64,000 nt of DNA from Halomonas zincidurans B6 (GTDB lineage: Bacteria; Pseudomonadota; Gammaproteobacteria; Pseudomonadales; Halomonadaceae). The stretch is from the NCBI RefSeq assembly GCF_000731955.1, contig NZ_JNCK01000001.1, positions 2,356,001 to 2,420,000 of the forward strand, read 5' to 3'. The notes beneath the pieces were generated by a model. The model was given only the letters and a program-made list of their open reading frames with translations. It was not told the origin of the DNA and ran no database searches. Position 1 is the first letter of the stretch; each line of letters opens with the position of its first letter. The translations under genes were made by a program, and so were the position numbers. Positions 30,586-38,796 of this stretch are shown here, in pieces.

Positions 30586-31494
30586 TCACTCGACGCCCAG
30601 CCGGGCGATCAATGCCTCGCGCCGCCGGATCGACGCCACGGCGTGTTCGCCGAGCCGCACGGCGACGCGCGACAGCAACAGCTCCACCAACAGGAACAGG
30701 CTGCTCATCGGGTTGAAGAAGAACGGCCCCTCGGCCGGCGCCACCAGCCGGCAGTCGGTAAGGCCCGCCAACTGCGAACGCGGGTGATTGGTCAGCGCCA
30801 CCAATCGCGCGCCCTGCTCCACGGCCAGCCGACAATAGTCGACGCTGGTCCGCGTCTCGGGGCGAAAGGCGATGCCCACCACCAGATCGTCGGAATCGAG
30901 CGTGAGGGCCCGCTCGACGCCGACGCCGGCCTCGCCAGCGATCAAATGCACGTCGTCACGCAGGTAATCGAGGTAGTAAGCCAGATAATGCGCCGCGCCG
31001 AAGCTGGCACGCAGGCCGATCACCTGAACCCGGCGCGCGGTCGCAAGCCCCGCGGCGGCACGCTCGAGCATGGCGTCATCGAGTCCCTCGACCGCGGCCG
31101 ATAGATTGGCCATTTCCTGTTCCCAGAGCGCCCGCTGCGCGCCGCCGGGACGCAACGTCGGCGTTTCGCCGAAATCCAGCAGCCGCTCGGCGCGCGTGGA
31201 ATAGTAAGTGGCGCCGGAGAGATCTTCGCGGAACAGTGCCTGGAAGGTCTTGAAGCCGGAAAAACCCAGCGCCCGCGACAATCGCGTGAGGCTCGAGGGA
31301 TTGACGGCGTGCTGCTCGGCGAGTTGCGAAATGGTCGATAGCCCGACGCGTTCGGGGCTGGCAAGCAACGCCTTCAACACCGTCTGTGCCCTGGCCGAGA
31401 GTCTCGGCGCGCCCTGATCCTGGCGGGCAATACGCGCAGCCAACGCCTGCAATTCGGCGAGGCTGACGGGCGGTTCAAGCGCTTTGGTGTCCAT
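30586..31494 (-). CDS. RpiR/MurR-family transcriptional regulator
   Basis: 302 residues from ATG 31494. The N-terminal RpiR helix-turn-helix is GLSTISQLAEQHAVNPSSLT followed by RLSRALGFSGFKTFQALFRE. The C-terminal half is a SIS domain (RRVQVIGLRASFGAAHYLAY, VGIAFRPETRTSVDYCRLAV). SIS domains usually bind phosphosugars. The upstream 80 bp contain a tandem repeat and an AT-rich dyad that may be its own operator. The neighbouring TRAP and aminotransferase genes on the same strand are the natural targets, which is an inference. Confidence 0.87.
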   Translation of the reverse strand: MDTKALEPPVSLAELQALAARIARQDQGAPRLSARAQTVLKALLASPERVGLSTISQLAEQHAVNPSSLTRLSRALGFSGFKTFQALFREDLSGATYYSTRAERLLDFGETPTLRPGGAQRALWEQEMANLSAAVEGLDDAMLERAAAGLATARRVQVIGLRASFGAAHYLAYYLDYLRDDVHLIAGEAGVGVERALTLDSDDLVVGIAFRPETRTSVDYCRLAVEQGARLVALTNHPRSQLAGLTDCRLVAPAEGPFFFNPMSSLFLLVELLLSRVAVRLGEHAVASIRRREALIARLGVE

Positions 31495-31501
31495 GGGTTC
31501 T

Positions 31502-31533
31502 CCAGAGTACTGACTGGCCAGAGTACTGACTGG
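31502..31533. repeat. Two perfect tandem copies of a 16-bp unit before the RpiR gene
   Basis: CCAGAGTACTGACTGG is repeated twice without a spacer (31502-31517 and 31518-31533), starting 8 bp upstream of the regulator start codon. Each unit holds the palindrome AGTACT, and the pair therefore occupies the leader close to the ribosome site TCTGGAG. It may be a regulatory site or a local duplication. Confidence 0.6.
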
Positions 31534-31558
31534 AGAGTAGGTTGAAGGCGACGTTATT

Positions 31559-31572
31559 GCAAATAAATTTGC
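31559..31572. promoter_or_regulatory. AT-rich dyad upstream of the RpiR gene
   Basis: GCAAAT-AA-ATTTGC is an inverted repeat with 6-bp arms. It is followed at 31580-31593 by the similar imperfect dyad GAATTAAATTTTC. Such GAAAATTT-type symmetric sites are typical of RpiR-family regulators. They lie 65-100 bp upstream of the RpiR start codon, a natural place for autoregulation. Confidence 0.45.
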
Positions 31573-31721
31573 ATTATTGGAATTAAATTTTCTTCCGATG
31601 AGTGCCTGGCAGTTGGCCTTCACCAACGCCTGGCGCAGCCATGGGTTCGAGGCCCGGGACGAAGCCGATCGCTTTTGGTTCGATCACCCTCTCGACCTGG
31701 CTCTGATCGCCGCCACAGACT

Positions 31722-31749
31722 GCAACGGGCGTCATAAGGCGCCCGTTGC
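31722..31749. terminator. Hairpin downstream of dctQM
   Basis: GCAACGGGC (31722-31730) and GCCCGTTGC (31741-31749) form a perfect 9-bp stem with a 10-base loop, 17 bp past the dctQM stop. There is no T-run on either side, so it is either a weak terminator or an mRNA-stabilising hairpin that would allow partial read-through to the RpiR gene. Confidence 0.5.
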
Positions 31750-31765
31750 GGGTCTTGCCGCCCGG

Positions 31766-33967
31766 CTAGCCGTAGACCAGATTGGGCAGGTAAGTGATCA
31801 GGGCCGGGAACAGAATCACCAGCAGCAGACCGACCCCCTGGATGCCCAAAAACGGCAGCGACGAGCGGAAGATCTGCGCCATGGTGATGTGCGGCGGGCA
31901 GACCCCCTTGATGTAGAACAGCGCATAGCCGAACGGCGGACTCAAGAACGACATCTGCATGTTGACCAGGTAGATCACCCCGAACCACAGCGAGACGTCT
32001 CCTGCACCGACCCCCGGCAGCCCCAGCAGGCCATCGAAGGAGAGCGGCTGGATAAGCGGCACGAAGATCGGCACCGCCAGCAGCAGGATACCCACCCAGT
32101 CGAGGAACATGCCCAGCGCTATCAGCAGGATCATCATGACCGCCAGCACACCGTAGGGTCCGAGCCCGGCACCGGAGATCAACGCCTGGACGAAATCCTG
32201 ACCGCCCTGAAGAATATAGAAACCGACGAAGATGCTGGCGCCGAAGATGATCCACATCACCATCGCCGAGGCGACCAGCGTGGTCATGCAGGCGGCATGC
32301 AAGTTGGCCCAAGTCAGGCGCCGGTGCATTGCCGCAACCACCAGGGCACCGAAGGTGCCGATGCCGGCGGCCTCCACCGGCGTGGCGATGCCGGTGAAGA
32401 TGATACCGAGCACCAGAATCACCAGCACGATGGGTGCCAGCATGTTGCGCAGCAGGCGCAGCTTCTCGCCCGTGTCGACGCGATCCTCCACCGGCATGGG
32501 TGGCGCCATCTTGGGGTTGATTGTGCCACGCAGCCAGCAGTAGAGGGCGTACATGCCCGCCAGCAGCAGGCCGGGAATCAGCGAGCCGAGATACAGCTCG
32601 CCCACCGACTGCTGGGCAATCACGCCGTAGATGATCGCCAGGATCGACGGCGGAATCAGGATCCCCAGCGTACCGCCGGCCATGATCGAGCCGATCGCGA
32701 TCTCGGGATCGTAGTTGCGCTTGAGCATCGCCGGCAGGGCAATCAGGCCCATGGTCACCACCGCGGCACCGATCACGCCGACCATGGCGGCGAGCAGCGT
32801 CGAGGCGATTATGGTGGCGATCGCCAGCCCGGCCTTGAGCCCGCCCATCCATTTGTAGACGGTATCGAACAGCTCCTCGATGATGCCAGCCTTCTCCAGC
32901 ACGGCCGCCATGAAGATGAACAACGGGATCGCCGAAAGCTGATAGTTGGTCATCATCGGGAAGATGCGCGAGGGCATCAGGTTGAGCATGGCCTGGTCGC
33001 CCACCAGATAGAGAAAGGCCACACCCAGGCCGCCGGTGACGAAGGCCAGCGGCAGACCGGCCACCAGCACCACCATCAGGCTACTGAACATCACCAAGGT
33101 CAGACCGCCGATTCCCACGCTGCTCAGGCTGTTCTCGAGGCTTCCGGCCAGGCTCTGGTAGTCGGTGACGCTGATGTTGACTATCTCGAACACCATCCAG
33201 GCAGCCAGCACAGCGCCCAACGCCACCAGCAGGTGAGCAAAGCCGCGTCCCTGGCGTTCGCAGGCACGATAGTGGCGGAAAGTCTGCAAGTCCCGGATCA
33301 GTTGGGCGATCCCCTGCATCAGCAGCAGCAGAGCGCCGAAGAAGAGCATGAACTTCACCGGATAGAACTCGATGGCCCATTCGGTGAAGGAAGTTTCGTT
33401 GGCATAGCTGGAGCCGAAGAAGAACGTGTCGCTCACCGACTGCGAGAAGAACTTCCACCCGGTCGCCACCAGGCCGAGGGTGAAGATGAAGAAAAACACC
33501 GATGTCAGCAGGTCGAGGGCTGCCTTGGTCAGCGGCCGGGCGCGCTGGTAGAGGATGTCCACCCGCACGTGGCCACCCTCGCGCAGGGCGAAGGCGCCGG
33601 CGATCAGGTACTGCATGCCGAACATCAGAGTCATCGACTCGTGAACCCAGTTGGTCGGCGAGTTGAAGGCATAACGCACCAGCACCTCATAGGTGTAGGC
33701 GAAGGGCGCGATCATGGACCAGTAGGCGACATAGCGGCCGAAGAAGCCCGAGATACTGTCGGAGACGGCGGTAAAGACATTGCCTGGCGGATGGTAGCGC
33801 TCTACCGGGGCCTCAGCAGGGATCTCGGCGGTATCGCCGCCGCTGACCACGGCGCCGCGGCGAAAGCTGCGATCGACGCAGAACATCACCACCAGCGGCA
33901 ACAGGGCCAGCACGGCCCAGTAGAGCCAGTGGGGCAGGACAAAATCAATGTCGAGATTCATGAACAC
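31766..33967 (-). CDS. Fused TRAP transporter membrane subunits (DctQ-DctM)
   Basis: 733 residues combining both membrane parts. Residues ~1-240 are DctQ-like, with four helices (RYVAYWSMIAPFAYTYEVLV, FGMQYLIAGAFALREGGHVR, VDILYQRA). Residues ~275-733 are the 12-13 helix DctM permease (AIPLFIFMAAVLEKAGI, TLLAAMVGVIGAAVVTMGLI, GTLGILIPPSILAIIYGVIA, LGMFLDWVGILLLAVPIFVP, MSFLSPPFGYALFYIKGV). It uses a sodium or proton gradient to import the acid delivered by the binding protein encoded just upstream. Fused QM subunits are known in several TRAP families. The N-terminal helix before the DctQ core is longer than usual. Confidence 0.9.
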   Translation of the reverse strand: MFMNLDIDFVLPHWLYWAVLALLPLVVMFCVDRSFRRGAVVSGGDTAEIPAEAPVERYHPPGNVFTAVSDSISGFFGRYVAYWSMIAPFAYTYEVLVRYAFNSPTNWVHESMTLMFGMQYLIAGAFALREGGHVRVDILYQRARPLTKAALDLLTSVFFFIFTLGLVATGWKFFSQSVSDTFFFGSSYANETSFTEWAIEFYPVKFMLFFGALLLLMQGIAQLIRDLQTFRHYRACERQGRGFAHLLVALGAVLAAWMVFEIVNISVTDYQSLAGSLENSLSSVGIGGLTLVMFSSLMVVLVAGLPLAFVTGGLGVAFLYLVGDQAMLNLMPSRIFPMMTNYQLSAIPLFIFMAAVLEKAGIIEELFDTVYKWMGGLKAGLAIATIIASTLLAAMVGVIGAAVVTMGLIALPAMLKRNYDPEIAIGSIMAGGTLGILIPPSILAIIYGVIAQQSVGELYLGSLIPGLLLAGMYALYCWLRGTINPKMAPPMPVEDRVDTGEKLRLLRNMLAPIVLVILVLGIIFTGIATPVEAAGIGTFGALVVAAMHRRLTWANLHAACMTTLVASAMVMWIIFGASIFVGFYILQGGQDFVQALISGAGLGPYGVLAVMMILLIALGMFLDWVGILLLAVPIFVPLIQPLSFDGLLGLPGVGAGDVSLWFGVIYLVNMQMSFLSPPFGYALFYIKGVCPPHITMAQIFRSSLPFLGIQGVGLLLVILFPALITYLPNLVYG

Positions 33968-34096
33968 TCCTCCGCTGCGCCATCTCGTTCCGGCGATGGC
34001 AACGGATCAATGAGTCAGAGAATGGCGGGGTGCATGGGTTGTCATCGGCCCGGCCGATGCCGTCCTTAGACGGCCACCGGCGGGCACCTTGGGGAT

Positions 34097-35269
34097 TTAC
34101 AGGTTAAGCTGGTAGTCCTTGATGTCCTCGCCGGTGACCAGCGCCACCGCCGGGTCCATCATGGTGTCGAGGTGTGCCTTGAACAGGCGCGCGGCGTCCG
34201 GATCCTTGTTGGCCCACTTGAACCACAGCGGAATGGCGGCTTCGCGGAAGCGGCTGGCATCCGCCTCGGAAAGGTGGATGATTTCCACACCCTTCTCTCG
34301 GTATTTGGGCCAGGCCTCGGCATTGGCCTTCTGGATCGCGGCGTAATGCTCACGGGAGTAGGCCGACACCAGATCATGCATCAGGTCCTGGGTCTGCGGC
34401 GACATGCGCTCGAAGACGCGACGATTGACGGCGATGTCCATCAGATCGACGGCCTGATGAAGACAGGGTGTGGAGGGCGGCCCCATGATGATGTAGTCCG
34501 CGACTTGCCAGAAGCCAAGCTCATAGTTGACCGCCGCGCCAGTGTAGTCGGCGGCGTCGATGGTTCCCTTCTCGAGTGCCGGGTAGACCTCCGAGCCGGG
34601 CAACAGCGTGGTTCGCGCACCGATCGAGGCGAAAGTCTCGGCCACGATGCCGCCGGGCATGCGGAGCTTGATCCCCTTGAAGTCGTCGAAGCTGCGCAGG
34701 GGAATCTTGGAGTGGATCAGGTTGAGGTCGTGCTGGACGTAGCCCAGCAGCTCCTGGCCCTGCTTGCGGTACAGATCCTTGGCGATCCCGAAGCCTCCGT
34801 AGGCGCCGAACATCATGTCCCACTGGTGCGGCGCGGAGAGGCCCATGGGATAAGCCGTCAGGAACACGCCAGCGGGCATCTTGCCGGGCCAGTAGACGGT
34901 GAACCAGTTCTGGCCGTCGAGCACCCCGTTGCGTACCGCATCGGCCACCTCGAAGGCGCCGGCCACGGCACCGGCTGGAAACGGCTCGATGCTGACCTCA
35001 CCGCTGGTCGCCTCGGACACCCCCTTGGCCCACGCCTCGAAGGTCTTGTAACCGGTAGTGCCCGGCTGCCACGAGGACTGCATGCGGATGCGAATACCCT
35101 GCTGCGCCTGGACGCTGCCAACCCACGGCGCGGCGACCGCCGCCGCCGAACCCAGCGCCGCCCCCTTGAGGAAGGTGCGCCGGCTGGCGGGCTTGGTGGC
35201 TGCGCTGGTGGGCTGAGAGGCGCTATCCTGATCGGCGGTGGTCGCCGGCTGGTGTGTCTTGTCGTGCAT
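34097..35269 (-). CDS. TRAP transporter solute-binding protein (DctP family), Tat-exported
   Basis: 390 residues from ATG 35269 with GGAGATATC upstream; the frame open to 35335 is less likely. After a 35-residue hydrophilic lead comes a twin-arginine signal (SRRTFLKGAALGSAAAVAAP). The mature part has the DctP/TakP features MQSSWQPG, GIKLRMPGGIVAETFASIGA and GSEVYPALEKGTIDAADYTG, and closely resembles binding proteins for 2-oxo acids, lactate and similar monocarboxylates. The ligand is inferred from family only. It is the first gene of the TRAP operon, and a FadR-type operator lies about 220 bp upstream. Confidence 0.87.
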   Translation of the reverse strand: MHDKTHQPATTADQDSASQPTSAATKPASRRTFLKGAALGSAAAVAAPWVGSVQAQQGIRIRMQSSWQPGTTGYKTFEAWAKGVSEATSGEVSIEPFPAGAVAGAFEVADAVRNGVLDGQNWFTVYWPGKMPAGVFLTAYPMGLSAPHQWDMMFGAYGGFGIAKDLYRKQGQELLGYVQHDLNLIHSKIPLRSFDDFKGIKLRMPGGIVAETFASIGARTTLLPGSEVYPALEKGTIDAADYTGAAVNYELGFWQVADYIIMGPPSTPCLHQAVDLMDIAVNRRVFERMSPQTQDLMHDLVSAYSREHYAAIQKANAEAWPKYREKGVEIIHLSEADASRFREAAIPLWFKWANKDPDAARLFKAHLDTMMDPAVALVTGEDIKDYQLNL

Positions 35270-35485
35270 GGCGATATCTCCTGGGGAGTCGAGCCCACCC
35301 GAAGCGAGCGAGCCTTGTTGTTGTGCAGTTATCATGCGCTTGCCGCCGTGGGCGGCGGTGTGTCCCGAGAATCACAGTAGCCGAGTTGCGTTGGCTCGCC
35401 ATCGATTCCCTCAACGCTAAAAGCGCCCCAGCCGTCTGAAAATACGGCCAAAATGATCTCCAGCCGCGCCACTGGCGGGCCGCTC

Positions 35486-35496
35486 TGGTCCGACCA
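35486..35496. promoter_or_regulatory. FadR-subfamily GntR operator
   Basis: TGGTCCGACCA is a perfect palindrome of the form TGGT-N3-ACCA. On the dctP strand it is embedded in AATTGGTCCGACCAGAG, close to the binding sites of PdhR, LldR and GlcC, regulators of pyruvate, lactate and glycolate genes. It lies about 220 bp upstream of dctP and 190 bp upstream of the EamA gene. No GntR gene is in the window, so the regulator would act from elsewhere. Confidence 0.5.
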
Positions 35497-35620
35497 ATTG
35501 ACCATCGAAATCACGTTTTAGACCAAAGCACGACCCCTGTGAGGCTATTTTGACGCCGCACTGGCATGCCAGGCAGCGATCTGGTGTGCTTGTCCGATCC
35601 ATTACGCCGAGGAGCCGACG

Positions 35621-35686
35621 ATGTCCCGCCACCTGCGCCCCCTGCTGATGCCCATGCGTCAGCGCGACTCGGGGCAGCACCAATGA
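35621..35686 (+). CDS. 21-residue leader ORF overlapping the EamA gene
   Basis: ATG 35621, eight bases after GGAG, opens a 21-codon frame (MSRHLRPLLMPMRQRDSGQH and one Gln) whose TGA at 35684-35686 overlaps the ATG of the EamA transporter at 35683. The transporter itself has no good Shine-Dalgarno site, so ribosomes probably reach it by re-initiation after the leader. The peptide is basic and Met/Arg-rich. It may couple or attenuate translation of the transporter. Confidence 0.45.
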   Translation: MSRHLRPLLMPMRQRDSGQHQ

Positions 35687-36618
35687 GCGCCTCCCCGTCA
35701 CCCGACGCCCGCGCCGAATCGCCCTGGCTGAAGACCATGCCGGGGCTGTTCGTACTGTTGTGGAGCACCGGTTTCATCGGCGCCAAGTTCGGGCTGCCCT
35801 ATGCCGAGCCGTTCACCTTCCTGTTCATCCGCTTCATGCTGACGCTCGCGGTGCTGCTGCCGCTGGTGTGGTTGCTCAAGGCGTATTGGCCACACTCCCG
35901 GGTGCTCTGCGCGCATGTCGCGGTGACCGGGCTGCTGGTGCATGCCGTGTATCTGGGCGGGGTGTTCCACGCCATCGAACTGGGGCTGCCCGCCGGGCTG
36001 GCGTCGCTGCTGGTCGGGCTACAACCCCTGCTCACCGCTGCGCTGGCCTTGCCGCTGCTCGGCGAGCGCCTGACGGCCGGTCAGTGGCTTGGCTTGCTGC
36101 TGGGCCTGGTGGGCATCACCCTGGTGCTCGGCGGCAAGCTCGCCCCCGCCGCCGGCCGCCTGTTCGACGGCTTCGGCGTGGGCGCGCTGGTCAGCGTACT
36201 CGCCTCGCTGATGGCGATTTCCGCCGGCACCCTGTATCAGAAACGCTTCTGCACCGGCATGCCGCTGCTTACCGGCAGCGTGATCCAGTACCTGGCCGCG
36301 GGCGTCGCGCTGGGTGCCGGCGCGCTGTTGCTGGAAAGCCGTGAGGTGACCTGGACGATGACCTTCGTCGCGACGCTCGCCTGGCTGGTGCTGGGCCTGT
36401 CGGTGGCGGCGATCCTGCTGCTGATGGCGCTGATCCGACGCGGCGCGGCCTCGAAGGTCGCCAGCCTGTTCTACCTGGTGCCGCCGCTCACCGCCCTGGA
36501 AGCCTGGTGGTTGTTCGACGAGACGCTGGGGCCGGTGGCGCTGGCCGGCATGGCGATCAGCCTGTTCGGGGTGGTACTGGTATCGCGTGGCCAGGCCACC
36601 CCCAAGACTCGCCGCTAG
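35683..36618 (+). CDS. EamA/DMT-family transporter
   Basis: 311 residues in two EamA halves with about ten membrane helices (GLFVLLWSTGFIGAKFGLPY, FTFLFIRFMLTLAVLLPL, ALALPLLGERLTAGQWLGLL, LSVAAILLLMALIRRGAASK, VASLFYLVPPLTALEAWW). Members export amino acids, metabolites or drugs. The substrate here cannot be told. It appears translationally coupled to the short ORF at 35621. Confidence 0.87.
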   Translation: MSASPSPDARAESPWLKTMPGLFVLLWSTGFIGAKFGLPYAEPFTFLFIRFMLTLAVLLPLVWLLKAYWPHSRVLCAHVAVTGLLVHAVYLGGVFHAIELGLPAGLASLLVGLQPLLTAALALPLLGERLTAGQWLGLLLGLVGITLVLGGKLAPAAGRLFDGFGVGALVSVLASLMAISAGTLYQKRFCTGMPLLTGSVIQYLAAGVALGAGALLLESREVTWTMTFVATLAWLVLGLSVAAILLLMALIRRGAASKVASLFYLVPPLTALEAWWLFDETLGPVALAGMAISLFGVVLVSRGQATPKTRR

Positions 36619-36743
36619 CTGCCGATAAAACGATGGAGGGCCGCAGCGACCCAGGTTATGTCATCCAGTGCGACGTTTACGGTATACCCGTGAGGCGGGC
36701 TGCGCGCCCATGCGCTAGATAATAACCGGGGAGCGAGAACACC

Positions 36744-37514
36744 ATGAATCATTGCGCAAGAGTCGAGGGCCACTGCGGACGTTGCGATACGCCGCTGCCG
36801 TTCGATTTCACCATGGCTTTCCAGCCGATCGTCGATGTCGAACGAGGTCAAGTGGTCGCTTTCGAGTCGCTGGTACGCGGCACCCGGGGCGAATCGGCCG
36901 GTCAGATCCTCGGCCAGGTCGACGAGAAGCTGCTCTATCGCTTCGATCAGGCCTGCCGAGTCAAGGCCATCGAGCTCGCCAGCCGGCTGGGCATGCGGGA
37001 GAAGCTGTCGATCAACTTCCTGCCCAACGCCGTCTACGAACCCGCCGCCTGCATCCAGGCCACGCTGGATGCCGCGCGGCGTGTCGACTGGCCCATCGAG
37101 CGCATCAATTTCGAGATCGTCGAGAGCGAAGCCGTCAGTGACCGCGCTCATCTCAAGCGCATCGTCGACAGCTATCGCGAGATGGGCTTTTCCACCGCGC
37201 TCGACGACTTCGGCGCCGGTCATTCGAATCTCGACCTGCTGACCGAGATGCGCCTGGACACGCTGAAGCTCGATCGTCAGCTGATCATGCAGATCGATCG
37301 CGACCCGCGCCGCCAGGCGATGGTCCGTGCAGTGGTCGCCATGGCCGCCGAACTGGATTGTCAGTTGATCGCCGAAGGCATCGAGACGCTGGCCGAGGCA
37401 CGTTGGCTCAAGCGCGCCGGGGTCGTCCGCCAGCAGGGCTACTTCTTCGCCCGCCCGGAACTCGAGGCGCTGCCCGTGGTGCCGGCAGCGCGTTTCGTCG
37501 ATACCCAAGCATGA
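36744..37514 (+). CDS. Stand-alone EAL-domain cyclic di-GMP phosphodiesterase
   Basis: 256 residues made almost entirely of an EAL domain. The active-site set looks complete: FESLVRG (EAL box as ESL), SINFLPN, INFEIVESEAV, TALDDFGAGHSNLDLL, DTLKLDR, LIAEGIET and QQGYFFARP. It should hydrolyse cyclic di-GMP to pGpG. The only extra is a short N-terminal tail with three Cys (CARVEGHCGRC) that could sense redox or bind metal; that is speculation. There is no sensor domain and no membrane segment. The neighbours are unrelated. Confidence 0.88.
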   Translation: MNHCARVEGHCGRCDTPLPFDFTMAFQPIVDVERGQVVAFESLVRGTRGESAGQILGQVDEKLLYRFDQACRVKAIELASRLGMREKLSINFLPNAVYEPAACIQATLDAARRVDWPIERINFEIVESEAVSDRAHLKRIVDSYREMGFSTALDDFGAGHSNLDLLTEMRLDTLKLDRQLIMQIDRDPRRQAMVRAVVAMAAELDCQLIAEGIETLAEARWLKRAGVVRQQGYFFARPELEALPVVPAARFVDTQA

Positions 37515-37662
37515 GCTAGACAATGCTCATGAGCCTTGTCCGTATGGGGGCAACGCGTATGAGCGCCGAATCGATCCACCATACACCGCCGGCCTGGCTG
37601 GCTTCTCGGTCTGCTAGATTTTGTCTGAACGTTGGCGAGCGCGGGCAGTTTTCGGGCAACGC

Positions 37663-38541
37663 CTAAGCCATGATCTGGAAGCGATAGCGGGTCCGCAGGG
37701 TCTGGCCCTTGGTCAGCCCGACCAGCCCCTGGTCGAGCGGCGCGGCGCCGTGATGGGCGTCCACGTCGTGGTTGACCGGCTCGAAGCAGAAGAAGTCGGC
37801 CTGACTACCCGGTGAATAGACCAGATAGCGCGGGCACGGCGGGTCGCTGTCGATATACAACGTCAGGTCGCGCTCGGGCCAGACCAGCCGTGCGTGGCCA
37901 TTCCAGCCGGTAAACAGATTGTCGATCGGCCCGGCCGGCAACTTGCCGCCGTGACGGAAATCCCATTCGCTCGCCGCGTCGATGGCCCGCCAGCCGGTGG
38001 GCAGTTGCGCGGCGTCGACGTCCCACACGCCATCCGCCGGGGCCTCGATAGTCACCCCGACGCTGCGCGGGAACCAGGGATGCACGCCCATGCCGTAGGG
38101 TGCGGGCGCCTCGCCCCGATGGGTGATCACCAGTTCCACGGTCAGCGCCGCGCCGTCGAGCCGATAGATCAGCCGCGAGCGGTAGTCGAACGGCGGCTGG
38201 TGGCTGGATTCGCGTTCGAGGGTCAGTTGGGTGGCGGTACGGTGGGCGACGCGCCACGCCGCCTGCCAGCCATCGCCGTGGATCGGAAATCGCTCGCCCT
38301 GGCGATTGGGTTGCAGCGGATAACGCTCGCCCTGCCATTCGAAGCCGCCGCCGCTGATGCGGTTGGACCACGGCACCAGCGGATACAGCCCCATCTCGTT
38401 GGGATCGTCGGTCGCACTGTCGCCGGGGCGGAACAGCGCGATGTCGCCATCCTTGCGCAGCGCCTCGAAGCGCACCACCGAACCGCCCACGGCCGGCGCC
38501 ACCTCGAGTCGCAGCAAGGTGTTCTCGAGCGTAATCGTCAT
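37663..38541 (-). CDS. Aldose 1-epimerase
   Basis: 292 residues of the galactose-mutarotase-like fold: LYPLVPWSNRISGGGFEW carries the substrate-binding Arg, RFPIHGDGWQAAW and MGVHPWFPRS the catalytic His pair, and FCFEPVNHDVDA the catalytic Glu. It interconverts alpha and beta anomers of free aldoses. The position, on the same strand and downstream of the sugar-acid dehydratase and the arabinose ABC genes, suggests that it prepares the correct anomer of L-arabinose or galactose for the pyranose dehydrogenase. Confidence 0.87.
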   Translation of the reverse strand: MTITLENTLLRLEVAPAVGGSVVRFEALRKDGDIALFRPGDSATDDPNEMGLYPLVPWSNRISGGGFEWQGERYPLQPNRQGERFPIHGDGWQAAWRVAHRTATQLTLERESSHQPPFDYRSRLIYRLDGAALTVELVITHRGEAPAPYGMGVHPWFPRSVGVTIEAPADGVWDVDAAQLPTGWRAIDAASEWDFRHGGKLPAGPIDNLFTGWNGHARLVWPERDLTLYIDSDPPCPRYLVYSPGSQADFFCFEPVNHDVDAHHGAAPLDQGLVGLTKGQTLRTRYRFQIMA

Positions 38542-38796
38542 TGCCTGGCTACTCCGCTGAAATCGATCGCCACAGCATACCGCACCAAGGCCTTGGCGGG
38601 GACCGACCGATGGCTACTCAGTCGTGATAGACCGCGCTGCGTGCGCCGTCGACGGTGATACAGGTGCGCTGAAGCGGTTGCCAGCCGACTCCTCGAGCGT
38701 CGGCCATGAAGCGATGACGCGCGGCCCGCCCAGACGCACTCGAGGGTATTGATGGCGATCATTGCGCGTCCCTATCGATACCGAACGTGGATGAAT

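Noticed and set aside
31577..34069. An 830-codon open frame on the plus strand, antisense to dctQM
   Set aside because: It is a shadow of the GC-rich, hydrophobic dctQM gene: its product is a low-complexity Gln/His/Arg/Asp-rich sequence with no domain, while the opposite strand is an obvious TRAP permease.
38542..38796. A short minus-strand frame ending VDGARSAVYHD between aldose epimerase and dehydratase
   Set aside because: It could be a C-terminal fragment of a lost gene, but there is no start or recognisable family and it is under 45 codons.
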